NCBI RefSeq assembly: GCF_026340565.1
Contig: NZ_JAPEPB010000001.1
Span: 2,232,001 to 2,296,000 of the forward strand
Direction: 5' to 3'
Length of the DNA stretch: 64,000 bases
DNA from: Kitasatospora sp. NBC_01287
GTDB lineage: Bacteria; Actinomycetota; Actinomycetes; Streptomycetales; Streptomycetaceae
Shown here: positions 40,721-49,601 of the stretch, one piece after another
How positions within the stretch are numbered: position 1 is the stretch's first letter
Layout: each line of letters starts with the position of its first letter
The notes under the pieces: model-generated
Told to the model about the DNA's origin: nothing
Database searches by the model: none
Seen by the model: only the letters and a program-made list of their open reading frames with translations
Program-made: the position numbers and the translations under genes

Positions 40721-42007
40721 ATGTCCGCAGCCCTGTCCGCACCGCAGCGCGTGCGCCGGGCCGTGCGGGATCGGCCCTGGTCGGCCGCCGCCCGGCGGCA
40801 CACCGTCTTCGTCGTCGCGGGCCTGCCGGTGCACGCGGCGGGCACCTTCGCGCCCCTGGCGCCGCTGCTGCTGGGCCTGGTGCTGGTCCCGCTCGCGGTC
40901 AGCCTGACCGCGATGCTGATCCTGACAGTGGTCTTCGGCGCCCTCTACGCGCTGCTGCTCACCAACTGCTTCCTGCTGCTCACCCGGCTGCAGAGCAGTC
41001 GGCTGGCGGCGCTGCTGGACATCCGGCTGCCCGCGCCGCCGCGCCGTCCGCTGGCCGAGGCGCTGCGCTCCGACGTGCTCTGGCGGCAGGCGGCCTACCA
41101 CGTGCTGGTCGGGCCGTTCCTCGCGGCCGGCGCGCTGCTCACACTGGCCGCCTGGACCGGCGGCGCGCTGCTGCTGGCGCTGCCCTGCGTCGCCTGGGCG
41201 CTGCCGGCGAGCAGCCCGCTGAGCCCGAGCACCCGGCCGATCGCGGTCGCCGCCGCCTGGTTGCTGGGCGCGCTGCTGCTCTTCGCGGCCCCGGCGCTGG
41301 CCGGTGCCGTCACCCGGGCGGACGTCGCGGCCGCCCGCGCCCTGCTCGGCCCCGGCCGCACCGAGGAGTTGCAGCGCCGGGTGGACCACCTCGCGGTGAG
41401 TCGCGTCGCGCTGCTGGCGGCGGCCGACACGGAGCGCCGCCGGATCGAGCGCGACCTGCACGACGGCGCCCAGCAGCGGCTGGTCGCGCTCGCCATGAAG
41501 CTGGGCATCGCCCGCGCCACCCGCTCCGACCTGACCCCCGAGGTGCGGCAACTGCTCACCGAGGTGCACGCCGAGGCCAAGGAGGCGCTGACCGAACTGC
41601 GCGACCTGGTCCGCGGCCTGCACCCGGCGGTGCTGGACGAGCAGGGCCTGGACGCGGCGCTCTCCGGCATCGCCGCCCGCGCGCCGTTCCCGGTGCGGCT
41701 GCACGTCACGGCCCAGGGCCGGGCGGTGCCCGCGGTCGAGGCGGTCGCGTACTTCGTGGTCTCCGAGGCGCTGGCCAACATCGCCAAGCACGCCCGGGCC
41801 TCGCAGGCCGACATCCACCTGGCCCGGGAGGCGGACACCCTGCGGGTGACCGTGATAGACGACGGCGTCGGCGGCGCCGACGCGGCCCGCGGCACCGGCC
41901 TGACCGGGCTGACCCAGCGGGTCGCCTCGGTGGACGGCACCCTCAGCATCAGCAGCCCCGTCGGGGGCCCGACCACCATCACCGTGGAGTTGCCGTGCGA
42001 GCTGTGA
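40721..42007 (+). CDS. Two-component sensor histidine kinase
   Basis: 428 residues from ATG 40721. An N-terminal sensor region with four membrane helices (LLLGLVLVPLAVSLTAMLIL; LLALPCVAWALPASSPLS) of the putative-sensor type seen in streptomycetes. HisKA_3 motif ERRRIERDLHDGAQQRLVAL with phospho-His near residue 247; HATPase with VVSEALANIAKHARAS, DDGVGGADAARGTGLTGL. The response regulator overlaps its end by 13 bp. Likely a membrane-stress or signal sensor controlling the block of genes downstream. Confidence 0.92.
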   Translation: MSAALSAPQRVRRAVRDRPWSAAARRHTVFVVAGLPVHAAGTFAPLAPLLLGLVLVPLAVSLTAMLILTVVFGALYALLLTNCFLLLTRLQSSRLAALLDIRLPAPPRRPLAEALRSDVLWRQAAYHVLVGPFLAAGALLTLAAWTGGALLLALPCVAWALPASSPLSPSTRPIAVAAAWLLGALLLFAAPALAGAVTRADVAAARALLGPGRTEELQRRVDHLAVSRVALLAAADTERRRIERDLHDGAQQRLVALAMKLGIARATRSDLTPEVRQLLTEVHAEAKEALTELRDLVRGLHPAVLDEQGLDAALSGIAARAPFPVRLHVTAQGRAVPAVEAVAYFVVSEALANIAKHARASQADIHLAREADTLRVTVIDDGVGGADAARGTGLTGLTQRVASVDGTLSISSPVGGPTTITVELPCEL

Positions 42008-42642
42008 TCGCCGAGGACTCGGTCCTGCTGCGGGCCGGACTGGTCCAGCTGCTGCAGGCCGCCGGCTTCGAGGTCGTCGGCGACGTCGGCGACGCCGAGC
42101 AGTTGCTCGCGCTGGTCGCCGCGGAGCCCTGCGACCTGGTGGTCACCGACGTGCGGATGCCGCCCTCGCACACCGACGAGGGCATGCGCGCCGCCCTGGC
42201 CATCCGGCAGCACCACCCGGGCACGGCGGTGCTGCTGCTCTCGCAGTACGTCGAGGAGCGGCACGCCGCCAAGCTGCTCTCCGGCAACACCCGCGGGGTG
42301 GGCTACCTGCTGAAGGACCGGGTCGCGGACGTGGCCGAGTTCATCGAGGCGCTGCACCGGGTGGCGAACGGCGGCACCGCGCTCGATCCCGAGGTGGTGG
42401 CCCAGCTGCTGGTCAGGCGGCAGAGCGACCCGATGGAGCAGCTGACCCCGCGCGAGCGCCAGGTGCTGGCGCTGATGGCCGAGGGCCGCTCCAACGCGGG
42501 CATCGGCGAGGCCATGGTGGTGGGCGAGAGCGCGGTCGCCAAGCACATCAACAACATCTTCAGCAAGCTCGACCTCTCGGTCGCCGACGGCGACCATCGC
42601 CGGGTCCTGGCCGTGCTGCGCTTCCTGGGGGTCCCGGCGTGA
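41995..42642 (+). CDS. LuxR-type response regulator
   Basis: 215 residues from GTG 41995. Receiver: VIAEDSVLLRAGLVQLLQ, phospho-Asp in DLVVTDVRMPPSHTDEG, LLLSQYVEERHAAKLL, GYLLKDRVADV. Output: LTPRERQVLALMAEGRSNAG, then IGEAMVVGESAVAKHINNIF. It is the partner of the overlapping kinase and overlaps the DUF4097 gene by 4 bp, so kinase, regulator and DUF4097 gene form one transcript. Confidence 0.93.
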   Translation: MRAVIAEDSVLLRAGLVQLLQAAGFEVVGDVGDAEQLLALVAAEPCDLVVTDVRMPPSHTDEGMRAALAIRQHHPGTAVLLLSQYVEERHAAKLLSGNTRGVGYLLKDRVADVAEFIEALHRVANGGTALDPEVVAQLLVRRQSDPMEQLTPRERQVLALMAEGRSNAGIGEAMVVGESAVAKHINNIFSKLDLSVADGDHRRVLAVLRFLGVPA

Positions 42643-43427
42643 CGGCCGCCCAGGACCGGCCCTGGCCGCGCCGGGCCTGGGTGGCCACCGCCGCGCTGAC
42701 GGCCGTGCTGCTGGTGCCGCCGGGCGCCCTCTACGGCTGGTCCTGGCTGGCCGCGAGCAGCCGCACCGACGACGTCACCCTGCACCACCGTGTCGACGCG
42801 CTGCGGCTGGACGCGCCCCGGGCCCAGCTGGTGCTGCGGCCTGGTCCGGACGACCAGGTCCACCTGCGCGCCACCCGGCAGTGGTCGCTGCGCGAGCCCG
42901 CGGTGACCTCGGGCTGGGACGGCGACACCCTGGCCGTCACGGTCGGCCAACCCGGGCCCGACCTCGACAGCCTGGCCTCCCGGGTCACCCTGGAGATCGA
43001 GCTGCCCGCGCGGGCCTCGGTGCAGGCGTCCACCGCCTCGGGGTCGATCGACCTGGCCGGGCTGGCGGGCGCGCTGCGGCTGAGCACCGGCTCCGGGTCG
43101 ATCACGGTGGCGGACAGCGGCGGCGCCCTGGAGGCGAGCACCGACTCCGGCAGGCTGCGGGCCACCGAGCTCGGGGCGGGCGCGGTGACCGTGCGGACCG
43201 GATCGGGCCTGCTCGCCCTCGCGTTCAGCACGCCGCCGAGCCGGCTGTCGGCCTCGGTCGGCGACGGCCGGCTCGACGTCGCCCTCCCGCCGGGCAGCCG
43301 CTACCAACTGGCGGACAGCGCCTCGGGCTCCCAGGCGCTGCGCGTCCCCGCGGGCCTGGCCGACCCGGGCGCGGCCGGGCTGATCAGCGTCCAGATCGGC
43401 GACGGGAGCGCCGCGCTCGGGTACTGA
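42639..43427 (+). CDS. DUF4097 (adhesin-like) membrane-anchored protein
   Basis: 262 residues from GTG 42639 (GTGA overlap with the response regulator). One N-terminal membrane helix (AWVATAALTAVLLVPPGALY), then an extracytoplasmic beta-helix-like domain with repeated strands: VQASTASGSIDLAGLAGALR, LSTGSGSITVADSGGALEAS, TDSGRLRATELGAGAVTVRT, GSGLLALAF. DUF4097 proteins often accompany two-component systems and are thought to sense or report on the envelope. Here it probably assists or is a target of the kinase. Confidence 0.85.
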   Translation: MTAAQDRPWPRRAWVATAALTAVLLVPPGALYGWSWLAASSRTDDVTLHHRVDALRLDAPRAQLVLRPGPDDQVHLRATRQWSLREPAVTSGWDGDTLAVTVGQPGPDLDSLASRVTLEIELPARASVQASTASGSIDLAGLAGALRLSTGSGSITVADSGGALEASTDSGRLRATELGAGAVTVRTGSGLLALAFSTPPSRLSASVGDGRLDVALPPGSRYQLADSASGSQALRVPAGLADPGAAGLISVQIGDGSAALGY

Positions 43428-43507
43428 CGCGGTGTCGAGCGCGGCCCGCGCGGTCGTGACGGCGGGGCGGCGACTTGGCGGCCCGGCGGCCCGGTTGTGG
43501 ACGGCGG

Positions 43508-43525
43508 TATAGAGGATATAGAGGG
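43508..43525 (+). promoter_or_regulatory. Repeated TATAGAGG box, possible -10 region
   Basis: TATAGAGGA (43508-43516) is repeated as TATAGAGGG (43517-43525) in the 226-base spacer before the second DAWFD gene. AT-rich 9-bp direct repeats are rare in this sequence and could be a promoter or activator site. Confidence 0.35.
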
Positions 43526-43653
43526 CCTCCGCCCAGGGTGAGTGGTGTCCCGCTGCGCCGGGACCGGCCCGCTGCAGGGCCGGTCCGCTCCGTCCTCCCC
43601 GGCCGCAGCCTGCCCGGGCCCCGGAGCGGCCCGCCGAGCCCGCGGAGGTGGGC

Positions 43654-44229
43654 GTGGCACTCGCACCGATCCGCGCCCGACGCCGCATGCCGGTACGAGG
43701 TGGCCGCCGCGCGATCGCCGTGGCGGCGGTGCTCGCCGCGCTGGTACTGGCGGTGGCGGCGGCGCTCCCGTGGACGCTGCGGCTGAGCGCCGCGCTGCCC
43801 ACGACCGCCACCGCCACCGCGCACCACTGGACCAGGACCTGGCTCGGCTTCGACTGCGTGCTGGCGACCGGGCTGGCGGCCACCGGGTGGTACCACCGCC
43901 GCGACGACCGGCGGACCATGCCGGTCGGTGTGGTCACCGGCACCCTGCTACTGGTCGACGCCTGGTTCGACCTCTGCACCTCCCCCACCGGGCTGGAGTT
44001 CCAACAGGCCGTGCTGGACGCCTTCTTCGAGCTCTCCGGCGCCCTGCTCTGCCTGCTGCTCGCCGCCCGGCACGTTTCGGCGCACCCCTCGGCGCACACC
44101 TCGGCACACGGGTCGGCGCACGGGTCGGCGCACGGGTCGGCGCGCACGTCGCCGCACGGCGAGGCCGGGGCCGCCGGCGGCGGGCGGGTAACAGAGGTAC
44201 CACCGGAGGTAGACCTAGCACCACCTTGA
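43654..44229 (+). CDS. Small integral membrane protein, DAWFD family (paralogue 2)
   Basis: 191 residues from GTG 43654, set by GGAGGTGG upstream (a GTG two codons earlier overlaps that site). Four membrane helices: AVAAVLAALVLAVAAALPW, FDCVLATGLAATGWYHRRDD, TGTLLLVDAWFDLCTSPTGL, LLCLLLAARHV. Segments HHWTRTWLGFD, RRDDRR and LLLVDAWFD match the protein at 40052. The C-terminal tail is Ser-Ala-His repeats (SAHGSAHGSAH) coded by 12-bp units, then an acidic end. Function unknown; possibly under the neighbouring two-component system. Confidence 0.72.
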   Translation: MALAPIRARRRMPVRGGRRAIAVAAVLAALVLAVAAALPWTLRLSAALPTTATATAHHWTRTWLGFDCVLATGLAATGWYHRRDDRRTMPVGVVTGTLLLVDAWFDLCTSPTGLEFQQAVLDAFFELSGALLCLLLAARHVSAHPSAHTSAHGSAHGSAHGSARTSPHGEAGAAGGGRVTEVPPEVDLAPP

Positions 44230-44317
44230 AGAGGGGTACCAGAGCTGAGGATTCCGGGCGAGCGCTGAGGCATCGTTGATCACGCGCCAATCACCGCGAT
44301 CGCGAGAGGAGTTGCCG

Positions 44318-44812
44318 ATGTCCTGGTCCACGCTCCGGGCCACCGCACCGTCCGCGCGGTCCGCCGTGTCCGCGCTGTCCGTCCGCTGGGCGCCCCGTGT
44401 CCTCGTCCTGGCCTCGGCCGCGATGCTCCCCTGGCTGCTCTACCTCGGGCTCAGTCTGCCCGGCACCGTCACGGCCCCGCACTGGCGAGCGGCCTGGCTC
44501 GGCCTGGACTTGGCGGGTCTGGCCACCCTGGCCGCCGCCTGCCTCCTGGCCTGCCGGCGCGACGACCGGGCCCGGCCGCTCGCGATAACCCACGCCACCC
44601 TGGTGGCCGCCGGCCTCTGGTTCGGCCGCTCCACCGCAGCCGCCGGGCCCGCTCCGGGCCTCCCATTGCTGGCCGACGGCGGCCGGCTCTCGCTCGCGGC
44701 CCTCTGCCTGCTCTTCGCCGCCGCCCGCGCCGCCCCCGGCCCTCCCGCACCACCCGTCCGCCCGCCCACCCGACCTACCGTCCACTCGCACCCTGGAGAA
44801 ACGACATCATGA
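44318..44812 (+). CDS. Small integral membrane protein, DAWFD-related (paralogue 3)
   Basis: 164 residues from ATG 44318 (GAGAGGAG upstream). Helices: VLVLASAAMLPWLLYLGLSL, LAGLATLAAACLLACRRDD, LSLAALCLLFAAARAA. It shares APHWRAAWLGLD, RRDDRARPL and the position of DAWFD, here changed to AGLWFG. So it is a diverged member of the set at 40052 and 43654. It overlaps the methyltransferase start (ATGA), implying co-translation. The C-terminus is Pro-rich. No known function. Confidence 0.7.
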   Translation: MSWSTLRATAPSARSAVSALSVRWAPRVLVLASAAMLPWLLYLGLSLPGTVTAPHWRAAWLGLDLAGLATLAAACLLACRRDDRARPLAITHATLVAAGLWFGRSTAAAGPAPGLPLLADGGRLSLAALCLLFAAARAAPGPPAPPVRPPTRPTVHSHPGETTS

Positions 44813-45519
44813 CCGCTCTCTCGTCCGCCGCCTCAGCGCTGCACCGCAAGTCCGTCCGGCGGGCTGTGGCCGGCACGGCGGCAGCGGCGGCCGTCACCGC
44901 CTGGTGGGCCCTCGACACCGCGCCCTACCCCTACGCCCAGCGCTGGCTGCTGGACCTGCCGCTGCCCTTCCTGACACTGCGCCGGCTGGACGGACTGCTG
45001 ACCCCCCGCCCCGGGGAGCGGATCCTGGAGATCGGCCCCGGCACCGGCCTGCAGTCCCTGCACGTGGCTCCCCAACTCGGCGACCACGGGCGGCTGGACA
45101 TCGTCGACATCCAGCAGTCGATGCTCGACCACGTGATGCGCCGGGCCGCCGAGCGGGGCATCGCCAACATCCGCCCCACCCTGGCCGATGCCCACAAACT
45201 GCCCTTCGAGGACGCCTCCTTCGACGCCGCCTACCTGGTCACCGCCCTGGGCGAGATCCCGGACCCGAGCGCCACCCTGCGCGAGCTGCGCCGGGTGCTG
45301 AAGCCGACCGGGCGCCTGGTGGTCGGCGAGTTCTTCGACCGCCACCAGATCCGGCCGGCCCGCCTGATCGGCCACGCGAGCGACTCCGACCTGCGAGTCG
45401 GCAAGCTGATCGGCCCGCCCTTCGCCTACTACGCCCGCCTGCACCCCTGCGCAGAGCCTCTCGCGGCAGGAGCCGCCGGCTCGGCGGGGAGCCGACCGGC
45501 GGCCGTCCTCACCGCCTGA
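44809..45519 (+). CDS. Class I SAM-dependent methyltransferase
   Basis: 236 residues from ATG 44809. After a short hydrophobic N-terminal segment (VAGTAAAAAVTAWWAL) comes a UbiE/Methyltransf_11-type fold: motif I ILEIGPGTGLQSLHVAPQLG, LDIVDIQQSMLDHV, ADAHKLPFEDASFDAAYLVT, LRRVLKPTGRLVVGEFF. It uses S-adenosylmethionine; the acceptor may be a lipid or quinone given the hydrophobic start. It is coupled to the paralogue 3 membrane protein gene. It converges on the TrmB/LuxR regulator gene with a 17-base gap. Confidence 0.87.
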   Translation: MTALSSAASALHRKSVRRAVAGTAAAAAVTAWWALDTAPYPYAQRWLLDLPLPFLTLRRLDGLLTPRPGERILEIGPGTGLQSLHVAPQLGDHGRLDIVDIQQSMLDHVMRRAAERGIANIRPTLADAHKLPFEDASFDAAYLVTALGEIPDPSATLRELRRVLKPTGRLVVGEFFDRHQIRPARLIGHASDSDLRVGKLIGPPFAYYARLHPCAEPLAAGAAGSAGSRPAAVLTA

Positions 45520-45536
45520 TCCGCCCTGGCAAGGGC

Positions 45537-46547
45537 TCAGACGAGGTCGTCGGGGTCGAGCCACCCGCGAAGCACCGCCTTGGCGCCCGCCTGGAACCGG
45601 CTGCCCGCGTCCAGTCGGGCCATCAGGTTCGCGGTGATCCGACGGGCGGTGCGCACCGAGACGCCCAGCCTGCGGGCCACCACCTCATCGGCGTGGCCCC
45701 GGGCGAGCAGGGTCAGCAGGGCCCGCTCCTGGGCGGTCAGGCCGTGCTCGCCGGGTTCGGACGCCTCTCCGAACGGCACGGCCCCGGCCCAGACGTACTC
45801 GAAGAGCGTGCGGAGGATCCGCACCGCACCGGGGCTGCGGATCACCATCGCGCCCTGCCCCGCGGACTCCGGATCCAGCGGCACCAGGGCGACCCGGCGG
45901 TCGTAGATCGCCATCCGCGCCGGCAGCGTCGCCGCGGTGCGGACCTGCGCCCCGAGGCTCGTGAGCCAGCGGGTGTACTCGACCGTCGGGGCGTGGTTGG
46001 AGACGCTCTCCAGGTAGACCGAGCGCATCGCGACCCCCCGCTCCATCAGCGACTGGTCGGTGTGCCGGCTCGCCGCCATGTTCGCGGCCTGCTGGCCGCC
46101 GCCGGGGACCAGCGCCACCAGCTCGCTGGTGCAGTCGGCCACCAGGGACTGGATCCGCAGCCGGATCGCGTCGATGCCGGTCAGCACCTCGACCGGCGCC
46201 TCCTGCTGGGACCGGCGGTACTCGGCGTGCTCCTCGACCAGGCGCCGCACCATCATCCGACCCGCTTCGACGGCCTCCTGCCGCCGGCGCAGCTCCGCCT
46301 CCTGCCGGGCGAGCAGCGCCGCCAGGCCCACCTCCGGCTCGATCGCGCGCACCGCCCCCGGCTGCTGCCAGGACGGCCGCACCAGCTCCACCGACGCCAG
46401 CTCACCCAGCGCCGCGTGGACCCGGTCCGGGGCCCAGCCCAACTGCCGGGCGAGCTCGGCGCCGTCGGCGGCCGGCTCCCGGAGCAGGTACTCGTAGACG
46501 CGCGCCGAGTCCGCGTCAAGGCCCAGCAGGTCAAGCCTGAACGCCAT
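45537..46547 (-). CDS. TrmB-like / LuxR helix-turn-helix transcriptional regulator
   Basis: 336 residues from ATG 46547. N-terminal TrmB-type winged helix: LDLLGLDADSARVYEYLLRE, then AADGAELARQLGWAPDRVHA; a coiled coil (AELRRRQEAVEAGRMMVRRL); a phospholipase-D-like sensor middle with IRLRIQSLVADCTSEL; and a C-terminal LuxR helix-turn-helix LTAQERALLTLLARGHADEV, VARRLGVSVRTARRITANLM. This double-HTH design is common in streptomycete regulators beside biosynthetic genes. Ligand unknown. It may regulate the convergent methyltransferase block. Confidence 0.85.
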   Translation of the reverse strand: MAFRLDLLGLDADSARVYEYLLREPAADGAELARQLGWAPDRVHAALGELASVELVRPSWQQPGAVRAIEPEVGLAALLARQEAELRRRQEAVEAGRMMVRRLVEEHAEYRRSQQEAPVEVLTGIDAIRLRIQSLVADCTSELVALVPGGGQQAANMAASRHTDQSLMERGVAMRSVYLESVSNHAPTVEYTRWLTSLGAQVRTAATLPARMAIYDRRVALVPLDPESAGQGAMVIRSPGAVRILRTLFEYVWAGAVPFGEASEPGEHGLTAQERALLTLLARGHADEVVARRLGVSVRTARRITANLMARLDAGSRFQAGAKAVLRGWLDPDDLV

Positions 46548-46703
46548 GCCGGTCCCATCCCCCCTGGTCGGCGCCCGGCGCCGGGAAGGTCGACGGCAGC
46601 GCGGCCGTGCGCCGGCCGCCTTGACCGGGCGTGATCACCCGCCACCCTACCGGCCGCGCCGGCCAGGGGTCCTTCAGGAGGCCCGCTCCCCCACGGCCCG
46701 CCC

Positions 46704-46990
46704 GAGAGCCTGTCGGGTGGCCGGTTGATCACGCTGCGACGAGGTCCTCGACGGTGTCGGCTCGGGCGGTCCTGCGGTGGGATTCATGGCTCCACCGCGA
46801 TGCTCGCCCGGCGAGCCGGACGAGCATCAGGCGGATCATCGCCACCTGGTGAACCAGCGGTGGGCCGCTGACGGCCGCGGAGTTGTCACACCGGCACACA
46901 CCACGTGATCATTCCGGGGCCGTCACCATGCCCGGAGGGCAGACCCCGACCGCCACGCGTCACGCATGATCAGCCACCCGACAGGCTCTC
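46704..46990. mobile_element. 287-bp IS relic (IS5-like) with perfect 18-bp terminal inverted repeats
   Basis: GAGAGCCTGTCGGGTGGC (46704-46721) is exactly the reverse complement of 46973-46990. Inside, the minus strand at 46729-46872 codes what reads as the C-terminal end of a transposase (HQVAMIRLMLVRLAGRASRW, ending EDLVAA) stopping 8 bases inside the left repeat, a usual IS layout. The rest of the transposase is deleted, leaving a MITE-sized element that could still be moved in trans. No target-site duplication is evident. IS5 family is my best match, not certain. Confidence 0.7.
46729..46872 (-). pseudogene. Transposase C-terminal fragment inside the IS relic
   Basis: About 47 codons open to the stop at 46729, rich in Arg and ending in VEDLVAA. 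It lacks any start and the DDE residues. It matches in style the C-termini of IS5/IS4-type transposases, which end very close to the inverted repeat as here. Confidence 0.5.
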
Positions 46991-49601
46991 AGTCATCCGT
47001 CGCGAGCACCTCCCGCAGCGCCTTCGCCTGCTTCACCACCTGATTCGCCCCGCCACGCCCGGCGGCCTCCGAGACCTTCGCGATCGCGCCCCGCGCTCCG
47101 CTGCGCTGCGCGCAGTCCACTGCCACCCCCAGCAGCTCGCCGAGCCCCCGCGCCGAGGTGCGCGAGAGCAGGCCGGGCAAGGCCCCCGCCAACACCGACC
47201 ACACCGTCCCGTACGCCCCGGTGTCGGCTGCCACGCGGAAGGACTTGGCGAGCCGGGCGGGCTCGGCCAACCCGCATGACGCCATGTCGGCCAGCATTCC
47301 CCCGAGCAGCGTGCCGTCCAGATCGCCCCGGGCCGCGAGCACCAGCAGGCCGTCCACGGCGGCCAGCCGGTCCTCGGGAAGCCGGGCACCCAGCCCGTAC
47401 CCGACCGCGAGATGCACGGCCGGCCCGGCGGGTCCGGCCGCCTCGGCGAGGTGCGGCAGCAGCCGCGTGCACCCCTTGACCTCCGGGTTGGCGACACCAC
47501 CGGACCAGGTCAGCATCTTCGCGGCCAGCAGCTCCCGGTGGTTGGGGAACACCGAGAGCCAGGCGGCCGACTCGGGCGAGCGGCTCGTGTACGTCCGAGC
47601 AGCAGAGGCCTGCGGCTGAAGCAGCCACCGGCAGTCGGCCGCGAGAGGCTCGTCGGGAACGGCCAGGAACTGTTCGACCTGCTGCGACACAGCGTCCAGC
47701 CGCCGGATCACCTCCCACGGCGCGAGTCCGGCCTCCGCTGCCGTCCCGAGATACCCGGGCCCGGACAGTCGGGCCGGCAGGCCACCGGCCTTGATCCAGC
47801 GTGCCGTCCGCTGCCCGGCGGCGGAGGTGAGGCGCTCAGCGGCAGCCAGGACGTCGGGGTCGTCGGTCGGCACGACACGGAGCAGCGCCTGCGAGAGATC
47901 GGCATCCCCGGCCTCGGCATCCACCGCCTCGTACCCGGCCAGCCGCTCCACCAGGACGGCCGCGTCCAGTGCGCCCGTGCCCGAGGTCGGCGTGGCCAGC
48001 AGGTACGGGGTCCGGCGGGCGATGATCAGCCGAGCCGCCTCCTCCAGGCGGCCCGCGAGCTGGTGGCCGAACGGCGAGGTGTGGTCGCGACTGCGCAAGG
48101 CACCGGTCGGCGCGTACCCGGAGGCCGCCGCCCTGGCGACAAGGAGCAGGTCGCGGGCGGTGCAGTCCTCCCAGTCGCGTCGGGCGTGGTTGTGGGCCGC
48201 GAGTACCGGCAGCAGCGCCTGGGTGAGCGCCGGCCGGTTCAGGTGGGCCTGCCGTACCAGCCCGTCCAGGGCCCGTTCGAAGGCGACCACGTCCGGGTCG
48301 CCCAGGAGGATCGCGCTGAGCTCCTCGGCCACTTCGGCCGGGCTGACCAGCGGTCCGGGGACCGGCGCGGGTTGCGGTACGGGCGGCAGCAGTTCCTCGT
48401 ACGTGCCGCTGGGCAGCTGGGCTCCGAGCAGCTCACCGGCCGACGCCGTGTGTGCCGGGTGGAGCGCTTCGGCCGCCTCCCGCAGCCGTGGCAGCACCCC
48501 CTCGCCCGCCGCCGCCAGATGACGGGCAATCAGCTTGAGCGTGTGCTCCTGCACCTCGGGATCGGGGTGCCCGAAGGCGTCCGAGGCCGCCAACACCACC
48601 TGTCCGGCCAACGCCGGGTCACGGCAGGCGGCCTTGTCCAGCCGGACCAACTGGGTGCGGACCAGTTTCTTCTCGGTCCGGAACAGCACCGTCCCGGACG
48701 CTTCGACGAGCAGGTCGGCCGCCAGCAGCCCGGCGTCGTCCAGCTCGCCGAGCACCTGTTGGGCATGGACCGCGACGGTGGACACGGCGTCGAGCAGCGC
48801 GAGATAGCTCCTGACGCGGGCCGCGTTCTCGTCCGTGGACGGCGCGAGTGCCTGAAGCACCTTCAGGAAGACCCGCTGATCGCCCACCCTGCCTCCACGC
48901 ACCAGGCGGGCCAGGCAGCCGTCGAGCATCTCGGCGCGCTCCAGGACGCCCTGCTCGGTCAGCCGCGCCAGGCAGACCGGCCACCCGCCGCCGGGCTCGG
49001 TCACGTACCAGGAGCGGTCGAGGCTGGTCCCGATGTCGGCGATCTCGAACAGCCGAGGCACCAGCAGCGGGACGAAGGAGTCACCGGACAGCCGGTCCCA
49101 CAGGTTGTCGCCGGGCGTCCTGCCGGTCAGGTGGGCGGGTGGGCCGTAGTGTTTGGCCGACCGCTCGTGCACCCAGCTCAGGACGAACGCGTCCGAGGTC
49201 GGCACCGGACACCCGGTCGTGCGCACAAGGTGCTCCAGCAGCGGGTACTCCCCCCACCAGCGCCCGGGCCGCCGCTCGGCGAGCCGGGCGACGACGTCGT
49301 GCTGCCACTCCAGTGGCCGGCTCTCGATGACGGCGAGCAGGGCGGGGTGGCGCGAGACCTCGCTCCAGCCCAGGCCGGGGCCGCCGATCCAGTCCGCCGC
49401 GCCCGAGGGCGAGGTGTGGCACCCAAGCCCGGCGATCAGCACCGGCTTGCCATCGGGCGCCGGCCACTCGGCGTCGCGGATCTCCTTGCGGATCGCCTTC
49501 AACTCCGGAAGGAAAGAGCGCCGCTGATCCGGCGTCAGCCCGACCAGCTCCCGGACGATCCCGTCGATGTCCTCCGCCCGTACCAGCTCGATCAGGTTCA
49601 T
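46989..49601 (-). CDS. DUF6493 family protein
   Basis: 870 residues. ATG 49601 overlaps the SWIM-gene stop (ATGA), which fixes the start; the longer open frame upstream is a shadow. The protein is mainly helical, HEAT-like in feel: MNLIELVRAEDIDGIVRELV, LLAVIESRPLEWQHDVVARL, VFLKVLQALAPSTDENAARV, PEVQEHTLKLIARHLAAAGE. It is the known neighbour of SWIM-finger proteins in streptomycetes, function unknown. The TGA stop uses two bases of the IS relic's right inverted repeat (46989-46990), so the native C-terminus may have been cut and replaced. Length is near what I expect of the family, so any loss is small. Confidence 0.8.
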   Translation of the reverse strand: MNLIELVRAEDIDGIVRELVGLTPDQRRSFLPELKAIRKEIRDAEWPAPDGKPVLIAGLGCHTSPSGAADWIGGPGLGWSEVSRHPALLAVIESRPLEWQHDVVARLAERRPGRWWGEYPLLEHLVRTTGCPVPTSDAFVLSWVHERSAKHYGPPAHLTGRTPGDNLWDRLSGDSFVPLLVPRLFEIADIGTSLDRSWYVTEPGGGWPVCLARLTEQGVLERAEMLDGCLARLVRGGRVGDQRVFLKVLQALAPSTDENAARVRSYLALLDAVSTVAVHAQQVLGELDDAGLLAADLLVEASGTVLFRTEKKLVRTQLVRLDKAACRDPALAGQVVLAASDAFGHPDPEVQEHTLKLIARHLAAAGEGVLPRLREAAEALHPAHTASAGELLGAQLPSGTYEELLPPVPQPAPVPGPLVSPAEVAEELSAILLGDPDVVAFERALDGLVRQAHLNRPALTQALLPVLAAHNHARRDWEDCTARDLLLVARAAASGYAPTGALRSRDHTSPFGHQLAGRLEEAARLIIARRTPYLLATPTSGTGALDAAVLVERLAGYEAVDAEAGDADLSQALLRVVPTDDPDVLAAAERLTSAAGQRTARWIKAGGLPARLSGPGYLGTAAEAGLAPWEVIRRLDAVSQQVEQFLAVPDEPLAADCRWLLQPQASAARTYTSRSPESAAWLSVFPNHRELLAAKMLTWSGGVANPEVKGCTRLLPHLAEAAGPAGPAVHLAVGYGLGARLPEDRLAAVDGLLVLAARGDLDGTLLGGMLADMASCGLAEPARLAKSFRVAADTGAYGTVWSVLAGALPGLLSRTSARGLGELLGVAVDCAQRSGARGAIAKVSEAAGRGGANQVVKQAKALREVLATDD

